DNA of 64,000 nt, taken from positions 1,240,001 to 1,304,000 of the forward strand of contig OZ218964.1 in the NCBI GenBank assembly GCA_965112735.1, in the 5' to 3' direction. Below are positions 1-10,133 of this stretch, one piece after another; position 1 is the stretch's first letter; each line of letters opens with the position of its first letter. The notes under the pieces are model-generated. The model ran no database searches. It was not told where the DNA came from and saw only the letters and a program-made list of their open reading frames with translations. Source of the stretch: Phaeosaccion multiseriatum (taxonomy: Eukaryota > Ochrophyta, other classes). Made by a program: the position numbers and the translations under genes.

Positions 1-57
1 ATCACCATCATCATCATCATCATCATCACCATCATCATCATCACCATCACCATCATC

Positions 58-115
<58 letters not shown>

Positions 116-136
116 CCATCATCACCATCATCACTC
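1..136. repeat. (ATC/CAT)n trinucleotide microsatellite
   Basis: An almost uninterrupted ATC repeat with a few ACC variants fills the left edge. It begins just past the splice donor of the last visible RECQ1-like exon (exon end near 142), so it lies in an intron of that minus-strand gene. A similar CAT tract occurs in an intron at 40.26-40.56 kb. Confidence 0.95.
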
Positions 137-141
137 TCTAC

Positions 142-1759
142 CTGCACGTCCCGGGGTCTTGTGCGTAACTCATCATCTTGCGAAGACAAGCCACCCCGTT
201 CTTACTCTCGTGGGACTGACCCGCGAGGGCAGAAGCGTCGCCAGCCTGTGCATGTGTGTGGGGGTGTGGTGCACACGTCGTTCGGAGGAGAGAAGAACGG
301 GCAGTTGGTGGTACAGCAGTACACGTTGGTGGTACAGCAGCAGTGAGGAGGTGAGCAGCAGAAACCTATGACTCAAGACTCCCTCATACATACTTCACAC
401 CCATCTGTCTCTCTGTCTCTCTTTCTCTCTCTCTTCCTCTTCTTCATCTCTCTCCCTCTCTCTCTCTCCCTGTCTCTCTCAATCTCTCTCTCTCTCCCTC
501 TCTCTCTCTCCCTCTCTCTCTCTCTCCCTCTTTCTCTCATTCGCTCCCTCACCCGATAGAAGAGCACGCAATCGGCCTTCTTCCCGTCCCTGCCTGCCCT
601 GCCGCTCTCCTCTGATGGGGGACATGGAACGAGGGTGAATATACCAACACAAGAAACAGACATATTGAAGAGGAAGGGAAGGGAAGGGAAGGGAAGGGAA
701 GGGAAGGGAGAGGCAAGAGGAGGAAGAGAGGAAGAATATTGTAGAGTACAAGGTCAGCACAAGTTCCCTCTCTCGTCTCTCATCTCTCACCTCGTCACTA
801 CCTCACTGCCTCACTGCCCCACTACCTCATTGCCTCACTACCTCACTACCTCACTACCTCACTACAATACGACCTCACTAACTCACTATCTCACTGCCTC
901 ACTACCTCGCGGCCTCACTACCTCACTACCTTCCCTTCTCACTCACGATAGTAGCCCTCCACGCTCTTGCTCAACGAATAGTGCACCACGTAGCGCACGT
1001 CGAGCTTGTTGATGCCCATCCTGTACATTCACAGTCACAGTTGGCACAGTCACAGTTGGCACAGTCACAGAGTCAGCTTCTTGTTGCCCGTCCTCAGGCC
1101 CTGTGCATTCGCAGTCACAGTTGGCAAAGGCACAATCAACGTCCACACGCTTCCTTGCTACGCCCCTTCGCCACCTTGCCCCCTGCCCCCCTCACCCTTC
1201 CCAAGCTAAGCTCACCACCCCCTTGCAAGACAAAAGAGCTGTCTAGCCAGAGCATAGGCAGGCAGGGTATGGGGCAAGTGTAGGGTATGGGGCAAGTATA
1301 GGGTATAGAAAGGGCCGAGGAGGCATAGGGTATGTATGTAACACATACCCGAAGGCAATGGTTGCCACGCACACTTGGATCAGGCAGGGTATGGGGCAAG
1401 TATAGGGTATGGGGCAAGTATAGGGTATAGAAAGGGCCGGCGAGGCATAGGGTATGTATGTGACACGTACCCGAAGGCAATGGTTGCCACGCACACTTGG
1501 ATCAAATCCCTCTGCCACGCCCTCTGCACGCGTGCCCTCCCTTGGTCGTCTGAAGAAGAATTGTGAACATAAAAAGTTAGTGATTGACGAAGCTCCTTGT
1601 GAATACCTTCTCTCCCAGGCCGGCGGGATGGCACCAGTAGCACCCCGCCCCTCTCTCCTTCCTTCTCTCCCTCTCTCCATCTCCTTCCCTGCCCACCTGC
1701 TTGCCTGCCTGCCTGCTTGCCTGCCCGCCTGCTTGCCTGCTTGCCTGCCTGCCTGCTTG

Positions 1760-1823
<64 letters not shown>

Positions 1824-1863
1824 CATGCCTGCCTGCCTGCCTGCCTGCCTGCTTGCCTGCTTG

Positions 1864-1895
<32 letters not shown>

Positions 1896-4530
1896 CCCTC
1901 TCAGTGGCACCCCCCGGATCTCAACTCAACTCACCCATGCCGGCATGATAACAGCCCGCTCGGATGCCCTTGTCAATGAGGTACTGAGCCACCTCCTCAC
2001 AGTCCTATGTGGGCCAGCACCAAGCAGAGAGGGAGGATGGCAGTGGAAGGTGTGGAAGGGCCGGGGGGGTCAGGGGAGCGGGGTCGTTAGTGTTGTCCTT
2101 CCCACCCCAGCCACCCCGAGAGGGGAGGGGGGGCAGCAAAAGGACCGCCTGGGCTCGGACGCCAGCTACAGAAACCCCTCTTGATGGAAGGGGGGCAGCA
2201 GAAGGACCGCCTAGGCTCGGACGCCAGCTACAGAAACCCCTCTTGTTCACCTTGCGAGAGAAGACGTAGACAATGCCCGTGCTCTGAGCGTGCCCACTGC
2301 CATTGATGTATTCATGCACGGCCAAGAGTGCATCGGCTTTGGTGGACGGTTTCGACCGGACTGCGTAGTGCAGGTTGGGGCGGTTGAAGCAAGAGCGGAA
2401 CACTTCGGGCTGCGGGGTGTTGAGGATGCCGGTTACGTCCTTCATTATTGCCTGGGGGAGGTAGGTAGGTTGGAAGGAACGAAGGAAGGAAGGAAGGAAC
2501 GAAGGAAGCAACGAAGGAAGGGAAGGAAGGAGAGGAAAGAAGTAAGGAAGGAAGAAGAGGAAGAAAATTCCCCCTATAGGGACCTGAGGATCTTTACATA
2601 CTTAACCTTAGGATCTTGACATACATAACCTTAGGATCTTCCCGTAATGCCAAGGTCTCGCACGCACCCACCCACCCACAGGACTCCTCCTTTCCCTCCC
2701 TCGCGAACAAGTCAAGAAACAAGTCCCTGGCTGCCCCTCCCCCTCACACACCTCCCTCCTCCGTTGCCCCCTCCTCCCCTCAACCACCCACCCGCTGGCC
2801 ATTCTTTCCTCCCTCCCGCTCTAACGCTCTCACTGTTGTTGCTTTTGTGTTGTTTGCTTGCTTGCTTGCTTGTGTGCGTGTGGCTGCCGACGGCACTCTC
2901 ACTTACTTGCGTGCAAGTCGCAGTTACGGCCAACAGGGGCACGTCTGGATACTGCCGCTTCAGCTTGCCGAGCTTACTGAAAGATGGTGGAGGAGGGGTT
3001 GCCAGTGGAGGGGGATGGCAGGGGAGGGGGATGGCAGTGGAGGGGGATGGCAGTGGAGGGGGATGGCAGTGGAGGGGGATGGCAGTGGAGGGGGGGGGGG
3101 GGGGGTGGTAACGAGTAAGGTGGCAGTGGATGTCACGAGGGGGGAGGAGGGCATCGCGAGTGAACGGGTGGGCGGTGGGGCCCGTGCCGTCGATCTATGA
3201 ATGCCCCACGGAACGGATTCTTCTCACATCCCATGGGCGATTCACTTCACTCGTAATTTCAATATCCTCCGTCAGCTGCCATCCCCCGCATAATGAAACA
3301 TTGACTTGAGACCTTGCCTCACTCACTCACCTCACTCACTCACTCACTCACTCATTCACTCACTTACTCACTTACTCACTCACTCACTCACTCACTCACT
3401 CACCCGCCCACCCACCTCACTCACCCACTCACTCACCCACTCACTCACTCGCTCACTCACTCCATCCTTCCCTCCCTCACTCACTCCCTCCTTCCCTCCC
3501 TCCCTCCCTCCCTCCTTCCCTCCCTCACTCACTCCCTCCTTCCCTCCCTCCCTCCCTCCATCCATCCTTCCCTCCCTCACTCCCTCCCTCCCTCCCTCAC
3601 TCACTCCCTCCTTCCCTCCCTCACTGCCTCCCTCCTTCTCTCCCTCCCTCTCTCCCTCCCTCTCTCCCTCCATCCCTCCTTCCGTCCCTCCTTCCCTCCC
3701 TCCTTCCCTCCCTCCTTCCCGCCCTCCCTCCTTCCCTCCCTACTTCCCTCCCTCCCTCCCTCCCTCCCTCCTTCCCTCCCCATATGCCTCTCACCTGTAG
3801 TCCATGCGAAAGTCAAAGCCCCACTGACGTGAGCACGAGCGTCGATGGGAGGGTGGGGGGGTGGGGGGGGGGGGGGCGTACACACGGGATGGAGTGACGC
3901 AGTGGAAGAGCAAATGAAGCAACAGCAGAGGCAGAAGGGTGAGGTACGAGGGGTGTAGGACGAAAGCACGAAAGCACATGTGAGGGGTGAGCACGGAAGG
4001 CTTTCTTTCGACCGATCTTGAGCCTCTCTCTCTCTTCCTCCCTCTCTCTTTCCCTCCCCTCTCTCTCTCTCTCTCTCTGCCTTGCCTTTGCTCTTGCCCA
4101 TCAGAAAGATTCCAAACAATTTTGGCGGTACAAAATTTTACTACATACCAACCCACTTCCCAACCCACCTACATACCAACCCACCTACATACCAACCCAC
4201 CTACATACCAACCCACCTACACACCAACCCACCTACGTACATACCAACCCACCTTCCCACCCACCCACCCTCTGTCCTGACACCCCTCCCCACCTGGCTG
4301 CAGCAGTGTGCTTCGTCCACTACGAGCCTTGCCAGGCGGTCTTCCCTGTACACTGCATCGAGCGTCGCCATGAATTGCTTCGACTTCTCCACCTGTGTGC
4401 CATTACGCAGATTCACTTTTAGTTTCAGTTTGTATGCCGAAAACGGGTGTGTATGTGTGTGTGTGTGTGTGTGTCTGTCTGTCCGCCGCCGGGCGGCGGG
4501 CCGTGTGGTCGGTTGCCTTCCTCCAAGCAG

Positions 4531-4568
<38 letters not shown>

Positions 4569-6094
4569 ACCCCACACTTCCCCATACCTTCTCCGGAGTA
4601 ACGAAGACCATAACAAGGTCACCCTTCGTCGTCTGCTGCTGTCCATCACCACCGCCGCCGCCGCCGCCCCGCCCGCTGCTGCTGCTGCTGCTGCTGCTGG
4701 CCCCTCCCCGCCCGGCCTTGCCCACTGTTCCCTTCATACGGTGATAGATATCACTGGTCTCACTTCGGTCCATGCCCGCCGAGAGCATGGCAGCGCAGCC
4801 AGGGCGAAGCGTGTTCATAAACTCCACCTGAATGGTTCGGAAAGGAGTTAAAGTAGGGCACAAATACGTGCATACGTATCGTTACGTAATAAATACATAT
4901 CGTGACGTAACATCAGGGGCTGGACAAAGGGGGGAGGGCGATAGTAGACATGGAATGGAAAGGAGTATGTGCACATCGCATGCCAAGGCGGTGTGGACAG
5001 GTGGAAGAGCGAAGGCAGCCAAAGGCGCTGGTCGGGACAAGGAACAAGGCCGCCGAAGTAAGAATACTCGATATGTTCCACCCCTTGCTTGATAGTCACT
5101 CGCTCACTCCCTCCCTCCCTCCCTCACTTGCAGTCACCTCAATCATTCACTCCCTCACTTTCAGTCCCCTCAATCATTCACTCCCTCACTTGCAGTCACC
5201 TCAATCATTCACTCACTCACTGACTCAAATCCTTCGATCAATAGTCTCTCCCTCCCTCCATCCATCCATCCATCCATCCATCCATCCATCCATCCATCCA
5301 TCCATCCATCCATCCATCCATCCATCCCTCCCTCCCCCCCTCCCACTCTCCCCTCTACCTTCACCTGATCGAACATGAGCGACACAAGCGGAGACACAAC
5401 GACTGTGAGCCCTCCTTGCAGAAGCGCCGGCAGCTGATAGCACAGACTCTTTCCCCCGCCTGTCCGCATCACGACGAAGCAGTCCCTCCCCGCAAGAGTG
5501 GCGTTGACGATGCCCCTCTGGTTTACGCGCCATCCACTGGGGATACTGAAGGCGCTCTTGAGTAACTCATCGGCCTCCTGACTCCACGGAAAGTCGCCCG
5601 TCTCCCACCTCGGGTATAGAGTACACACATACCCAAACAGACAGAAGGACGAACGTAAGCATGAGACGAGTGAGAAGGTGAAAGTGAGTGGAGAGGGGCA
5701 TCCACCCAGCCAGCCAGTTAGTGTTATGTATTTGCACTCACGATCCCCGCTCTGCCGCAGCTGCATTGGCCTTCTCCTGCCTAGCGCTGCGTGAGTCTTC
5801 CTCCAGCTTCAGAGTGGCCAGGAGCCCCGCCTTGCGCCGACTGAGGTCGACCTCTTGTTGTTGCATGAGGCGTAGCTGCCAGATGGAGATCAGATATAGA
5901 GGGGGGTGCATTCAGATAAGGAGAGGCGGGAAAGGGGAGGGGTTGGAAAAACACTTTTTCCCAACCTTTTCTTTGATCTGTCGCAGCTCCCTCTGAACAC
6001 TCTCCAGCTCAGCAGCAGTGTCTCCCCCCTTTTGGCTGTCATGGGCGCCCTGTTCATTCCCGCCAAAGCCCTGCCAAGTCCTTTTTCTCCTCAT
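142..6094 (-). CDS. RECQL: RECQ1-type ATP-dependent DNA helicase, 3' end outside window
   Basis: RecQ helicases unwind DNA 3'-5' during repair and fork restart. Thirteen exons join in frame: 6094-5966, 5875-5742, 5608-5365, 4827-4588, 4392-4294, 3823-3795, 2976-2907, 2451-2251, 2004-1935, 1549-1471, 1020-947, 611-553 and 245-142. Seen in order are an N-terminal coiled coil ([11 protein letters not shown]), DFPWS, the RecQ Q-motif glutamine (RVNQRGIV), Walker [21 protein letters not shown], the Walker B box [10 protein letters not shown] then WGFDFR, motif [19 protein letters not shown]-like [40 protein letters not shown], and the start of the zinc-binding region ([12 protein letters not shown]). 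The coiled coil and DFPWS resemble human RECQ1 more than BLM or WRN. A Gly-rich, poly-Ser insert lies between motifs Ia and Ib. The 29-nt exon encoding WGFDFRMDY is unusually small. The ATG at 6094 is the first methionine in frame. The zinc and winged-helix domains should lie left of base 1. Confidence 0.9.
1261..1504. repeat. 122-bp tandem duplication across a RECQ1 exon end and donor
   Basis: Two copies with period 122 start at 1261 and 1383 and differ at only a few bases. The right copy holds the functional end of exon 1549-1471, encoding CVATIAFG, with its donor. The left copy repeats the same coding bases and a donor-like GTATGTGT inside the following intron. The duplicate exon piece has no upstream acceptor of its own, so it looks like a decoy donor. 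Confidence 0.9.
1700..1896. repeat. (CTGC)n intronic microsatellite
   Basis: A tetranucleotide CTGC/CTTG tract fills most of the RECQ1 intron between exons 2004-1935 and 1549-1471. Confidence 0.95.
3306..3780. repeat. (CACT)n and (CCCT)n intronic repeats
   Basis: CACT repeats (3312-3480) pass into CCCT/CCTT repeats (to 3780). They fill the intron between the 29-nt microexon (3823-3795) and exon 2976-2907. On the sense strand the tract reads GGGA then GTGA, and its purine-rich side abuts the donor at 3794. Confidence 0.95.
5256..5327. repeat. (CATC)n microsatellite
   Basis: About 17 units of CATC lie in the RECQ1 intron directly downstream, in gene sense, of the exon encoding Walker A. Confidence 0.95.
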
Positions 6095-6261
6095 CTCAGA
6101 TGTTTAATCTTTCCTACACCCCTGTCTTACTCTCGGGTCAGAATCTCTCCACACAGCTGAAAGGGATCATACCCCCAGGGAAGGAGAAGCACTGCTCTGA
6201 TAAAGGGGCGCAAATATGATACATATAATACACCCCCGCCGCCGGGGGAGAATTATATATT

Positions 6262-7113
6262 GTGTGCAGGTTGGTCGTCCGTCCTCACAAGTGGCGATTG
6301 TGCCACTGTTCCTCAATGTCCACCGTTCTTGCCCTCATAAAGAAGGGGAAGCCGGTGTTCTGCACGATCCCGCTGCCAAGGCCTTCGCTCTTCATCAGGG
6401 CGACGAGTGCCTTCTGCACAGCGTCGTGTTGGGGTGTGCCGAGCCCCGTCTTCGTGCAGGTGACGATGTGCCCCTCCGTCAGTGCCCTGGGCAAGGCGCT
6501 GACGGAGGGGCATATCGTCACCTGCACGAAGACGGGGCTCGGCACACCCCAACACGACGCTGTGCAGAAGGCACTCGTCGCCCTGATGAAGAGCGAAGGC
6601 CTTGGCAGCGGGATCGTGCAGAACACCGGCTTCCCCTTCTTTAAGAGGGCAAGAATGGTCACCCCGCGACGAGGGAGAGGGGGGAGCAACGACGTGAGGG
6701 GTGACGCCCACGTGGCCAAGCAAATGGAGATGGACATCGTGACCCCCCCCAGGATGTTTGAGCTTCCATCCGACCACGAATATGGGGACGGCCACAAGTC
6801 CCTGATGATCGACATCACGCTCACTGATGCCACCAACATCACCAATAGGGCCAAGGCCTCGAAGGAGGCACTCGCGACAGCCAAGAAGGCTGAAGCAATC
6901 AAGCGCACCAAGTATGGGGTGCCACAAGCCGGCATGGAAGGCCAGGGTGGAGATATCCACTATGACCCCGCGAGGTACCACCTCGTCCCTTTCGGTATGG
7001 AACAACATCGCGCATTTGGTCCGTCTGCCCAGGTGTTTATTAAAACACTCGCCACCCACATGGCTGGGGGGTACGAACATCTGGACATGAGGGTCGGCTC
7101 CAGACTGGCCTAG
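6262..7113 (+). pseudogene. Retroelement C-terminal domain remnant with self-inverted N-terminal part
   Basis: An open frame of up to 283 codons. The C-terminal two thirds resembles the region after the reverse transcriptase in some algal and protist non-LTR-like elements: HDAVQKALVALMKSEG, then EMDIVTP, then the core LMIDITLTDA, a lysine-rich helix (AKKAEAIKRTKYG) and YHLVPFGMEQ. That order suggests a degenerate PD-(D/E)XK or restriction-like nuclease domain. No reverse-transcriptase core is present, so the piece is truncated at its 5' side. The first 130 codons are largely the inverted repeat copied backwards and probably never encoded a natural protein. The assignment rests on motif order recalled from the family and is moderate; a domesticated ORF is the alternative. 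Confidence 0.5.
6321..6660. repeat. Long, nearly perfect inverted repeat (about 165-nt arms)
   Basis: The left arm, roughly 6321-6487, is the reverse complement of the right arm, roughly 6497-6660, with a centre of about 10 bases (GCCCTGGGCAAGGCGC) and only a handful of mismatches. Both arms derive from the same part of the retroelement ORF (the HDAVQKALV segment), in opposite directions. A transcript through it would fold into a long hairpin. Confidence 0.92.
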
Positions 7114-8029
7114 AAGCCTAGGCCTAGAGACGAAATTCGGCCGGCCTAGGGGGGCCGCAGGCCCCCGGCCTAGGCCTAGAGGGGGCCGCAGGTCCCCGGC
7201 CTAGGCCTATTTTGGGCGCAGCCCTCCCGGCCTAGGACCTGGACAAGATTACGGTGTGCGCCGGCCGTAACCGGTAATCAGCCCCCGGCCGGCGCAAAAT
7301 CAGTAATCAGGCCGGCTGGTCACCGGCTGTAAGCAACCAGACCGGCTGGCGCCGGTCATAATCAGTAATCAGGCCGGCTGCTCCCTCCCTCCCTCCCTCC
7401 CTCCCTCCCTCTCTCCCTTCTTCCCTCCCTCCTTCCCTCCCTCCCTCCCTCCCTCCCTCCCTCCCTCCCTCCCTCCCTCCTTCCCTCCCTCCCTCCCTCC
7501 CTCCCTCGCTCCCTCTCTCCCTCCCTCCCTCCCTCTCTCTCTCCCTCCCTCCCTCCCTCCCTCCCTCCCTCCCTCCCTCCCTCCCTCCCTCCCTCCCTCC
7601 CTCCGTCCCTCCCTCCCTCCCTCCGTCCCTCCCTCCCTCCCTCCCTCCCTCCCTCCCTCCTTCCCTCCCTCCCTCCCTCCCTCCTTCCCTCCCTCCCTCC
7701 TTCCCTCCCTCCCTCTCTCCCTCCCTCCCTCGCTCTCTCCCTCCCTCCCTCCCTCCCTCCCTCCCTCCCTCCCTCCCTCCCTCCCTTCGACCCTGGACAA
7801 GATTACGGTGTGCGCCGGCCGTAATCAGTAATCAGCCCCCGGCTGGCGCATAATCAGTACTCAGGCCGGCTGGCGCCGGTCATAATCAGTAATCAGGCCG
7901 GCTGCGCCGGCGGTAATTACTAATCAGATAGGTCGAGGCCTAGGCCTAGAACCGCCGGCCTAGGCCTAGAGCGGGCGTAGGCCGCTCGGCCTAGGGCCTA
8001 GAGCATAGGCTTCTAAGCCAGTCTGGAGC
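7093..8029. mobile_element. Inverted-arm element enclosing a 400-bp (CCCT)n tract
   Basis: The outer arms (7093-7115 GGCTCCAGACTGGCCTAGAA and its reverse complement at 8007-8029) are inverted. Inside them are palindromic CCTAGGCCTAG clusters (7115-7230 and 7930-8000). Next come direct copies of a motif beginning GGACAAGATTACGGTGTGCG (7241 and 7794) and many CAGTAATCAGGCCGGCTG units. The middle (7380-7788) is CCCT repeat. No protein is encoded. It abuts the end of the retroelement remnant (stop at 7113), so it may be that element's 3' region or a separate non-autonomous insertion. Confidence 0.6.
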
Positions 8030-8209
8030 CGATGAGGGCTTATGCGAGGGCTGTTTGCGTCATTCGGCGGCGCTTGGCCGTTGCGCTCCAGCGGGCCCGA
8101 CACGAAAGGTCGAGGTCGAGTCGATTCGACATTGGATCCTGGCTGGCATCAACTTTATGCCGATGGGGAGAACTGACGCATCGGAGGGATACGACCTCGG
8201 GGGCTAAGT

Positions 8210-8648
8210 TCCCCGGGGCGGGTGAGACATTACTTTTAGACAATCATAGATGGCACTTAAGGGTGTAATATAATATATAATATATATAATAATATATATA
8301 TATATATATATCTGTTCCTCAGTTACTCGAGGTGAATTTTTGGCATCTTTGGTAATTGGAATCCCGTCCCCGTCATTCTCCACCACAATCTCTCCGGAAT
8401 GTTCTTCACTTCGTTGACATTGTCACTCTTCAATTGCATCATTCTATTGACTAAGATTTCATCGACGATTTTAAAATACCCGGGCGGAATCATGATCGTT
8501 TTTTCAATCATGGAATCCTTTTCGTCGTTGTAAATCCAAGCATTCCAAGTAAAAAAAATCGGGCACCTGGGCGATGAAGAATATGCTCTTCCGGCGTCAT
8601 TTGCTGGAAGGTAATTTCATCTTTTGGTGGATCGTTGGGAGCCATTGC
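8210..8648 (-). pseudogene. Type II DNA topoisomerase N-terminal ATPase fragment, broken
   Basis: Three pieces in successive minus-strand frames line up with the start of eukaryotic/viral topoisomerase II. They are MTPEEHILHRP (about 8600-8555), then PPGYFKIVDEILVN in the next frame (about 8500-8450), then VENDGDGIPITKDAK in a third frame (about 8390-8345). These match the conserved HIL-RP, P-G-KI-DEILVN and NDG-GIP boxes of the GHKL ATP-binding fold. At least two frameshifts and a short deletion separate them, the A--D residues expected after EILVN are missing, and no gyrase B or cleavage domain follows. The local sequence is AT-rich and intron-free, unlike the neighbouring genes, so origin from a large DNA virus or another AT-rich source is possible. 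A decayed host paralogue is the alternative. Confidence 0.7.
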
Positions 8649-9300
8649 GTTTTCTTTTTTTTTCTTCTTTGTAAGCTTCTTTAAAATATATATTAAGTTT
8701 TGAAGGGAATGTGTGTGTGTAGAGGAATATATGTGTCAAGATGTTATGTTGATTGTGTTTCATGTTTCTCGACCTTCTCCTGTTCCATTTACCATCCATA
8801 AAAAAAAAATCGCTTCATTTTGAACCAAAGTGCGAATACTTTCCAGATGAAAGTTTGAACACGAATACGAAAATGGGGAGCGTTTTTTCAGGTTTTTTTC
8901 ATTGGTTTTTTTCGAGAATGGATGAATTTCATGAAATTGAAATGCACCTCACCCAGTGCACCCCAAACTCCATGAGAGATCTCACTGGGAGCATTCCATG
9001 ACTCTCTTTGTATCCCAATCAAACGAGGAGGTAAACAGGATTCATGGAATACTCACGGTAAGAACTTTCATGGAGTTTGGAATGATTTCCTGGATCGTAA
9101 CTGCGGTGCTCCCCTCCCCGATACCGGGGAGGGGGAGTAACCGGCCCCTCGAGCCCCAGACACAGAGATACATGCACACGCACACACACAACATTCACAG
9201 TTTCTTGGGTGATTCCTATCAAGTCAATTCTTTCAGTTTCCTCCAACAACACAGTCTCTCTATTAGGTAAGTACAAAACAATAGCGGCAGAGCAAGAAAG
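8230..9300. other. AT-rich island, otherwise non-coding
   Basis: About 1 kb of clearly lower GC than the rest of the window, opening with a TA-rich microsatellite (8268-8311). Besides the topoisomerase fragment I see only short open frames. A 12-base element, CCAAACTCCATG, near 8966 recurs inverted near 9070. I recognise no further gene here. Confidence 0.6.
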
Positions 9301-9442
9301 AAAGGTGCACATCGCACAACAAGGAATGTACTACACACTCCAAACTACCCCCTCCTTCCTCCCTCTTCCTTCTTTAGCCTCGACACTAAAGATCACTCAC
9401 AGATCACTCACAGACTGCAAGACTCAAAAACAACAGAAGGGA

Positions 9443-10102
9443 TCATCGAGACTTGCTGCGGGTCACCGCAGTCAGCAGCACCACCGCAACCCCCGCTGCT
9501 GCCACAGCCACAGCCGACCACAGCGCCGTGGTGCCCTTGCTGCTGCTGCCGCTGCTGCTGCTGACGCTCTCCTGTCCATTGCTCGCGACCCCTCCCTCGG
9601 CCTGGTCTGCCTGGTCTGCGTGGCTCTCGGTCACTCCCGTCGACCTGGCGGACTGCAGCACGGTGGCCCCTGCCGAGGCGGTGGAGACGAAGCAAGAGCA
9701 CTCGAGGCCGGAGATGGTGGGGTAGTCTCGTTGGAAGGTCTCCATGAGCTCGTCTGCCGCCGACGCCTTTACTAGCGACACAGTACATCCTCCTGTCAGA
9801 GCCGATAGGACGAGCGAGGGGAGAGGAGTGCGTGGGAGGGAGAGGTAAGGAGAGAGAGAGGGAGAGGAAGGAGAGGATGCCACACCCACACCCTGCACTC
9901 AAGCCCTACACACATATTCGCGCGCACACACACACGCACACACACACAACACACAACACACACACACACACACACAACACACAACACACAACACACACAC
10001 ACACAACACACACACACACACAACACACAACACACAACACACACACACAACACACAAACACACAAACACACACACACACACACACAACACACACACATAC
10101 AC

Positions 10103-10133
<31 letters not shown>

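Noticed and set aside
3306-3832. Long open frames encoding SLTHSLTHS or LPPSLPPSL peptides here and at many other places
   Set aside because: They are translations of CACT or CCCT microsatellites, lie in introns of confirmed genes and show no domain.
7369-7800. 143-codon minus-strand frame rich in GGREGGRE
   Set aside because: Pure translation of the (CCCT)n tract.
8753-9001. Plus-strand frame beginning MGSVFSGFFHWFF, resembling the N-terminus of an ARF-like GTPase
   Set aside because: No P-loop or other GTPase motif follows; the match is limited to a few residues in AT-rich DNA.
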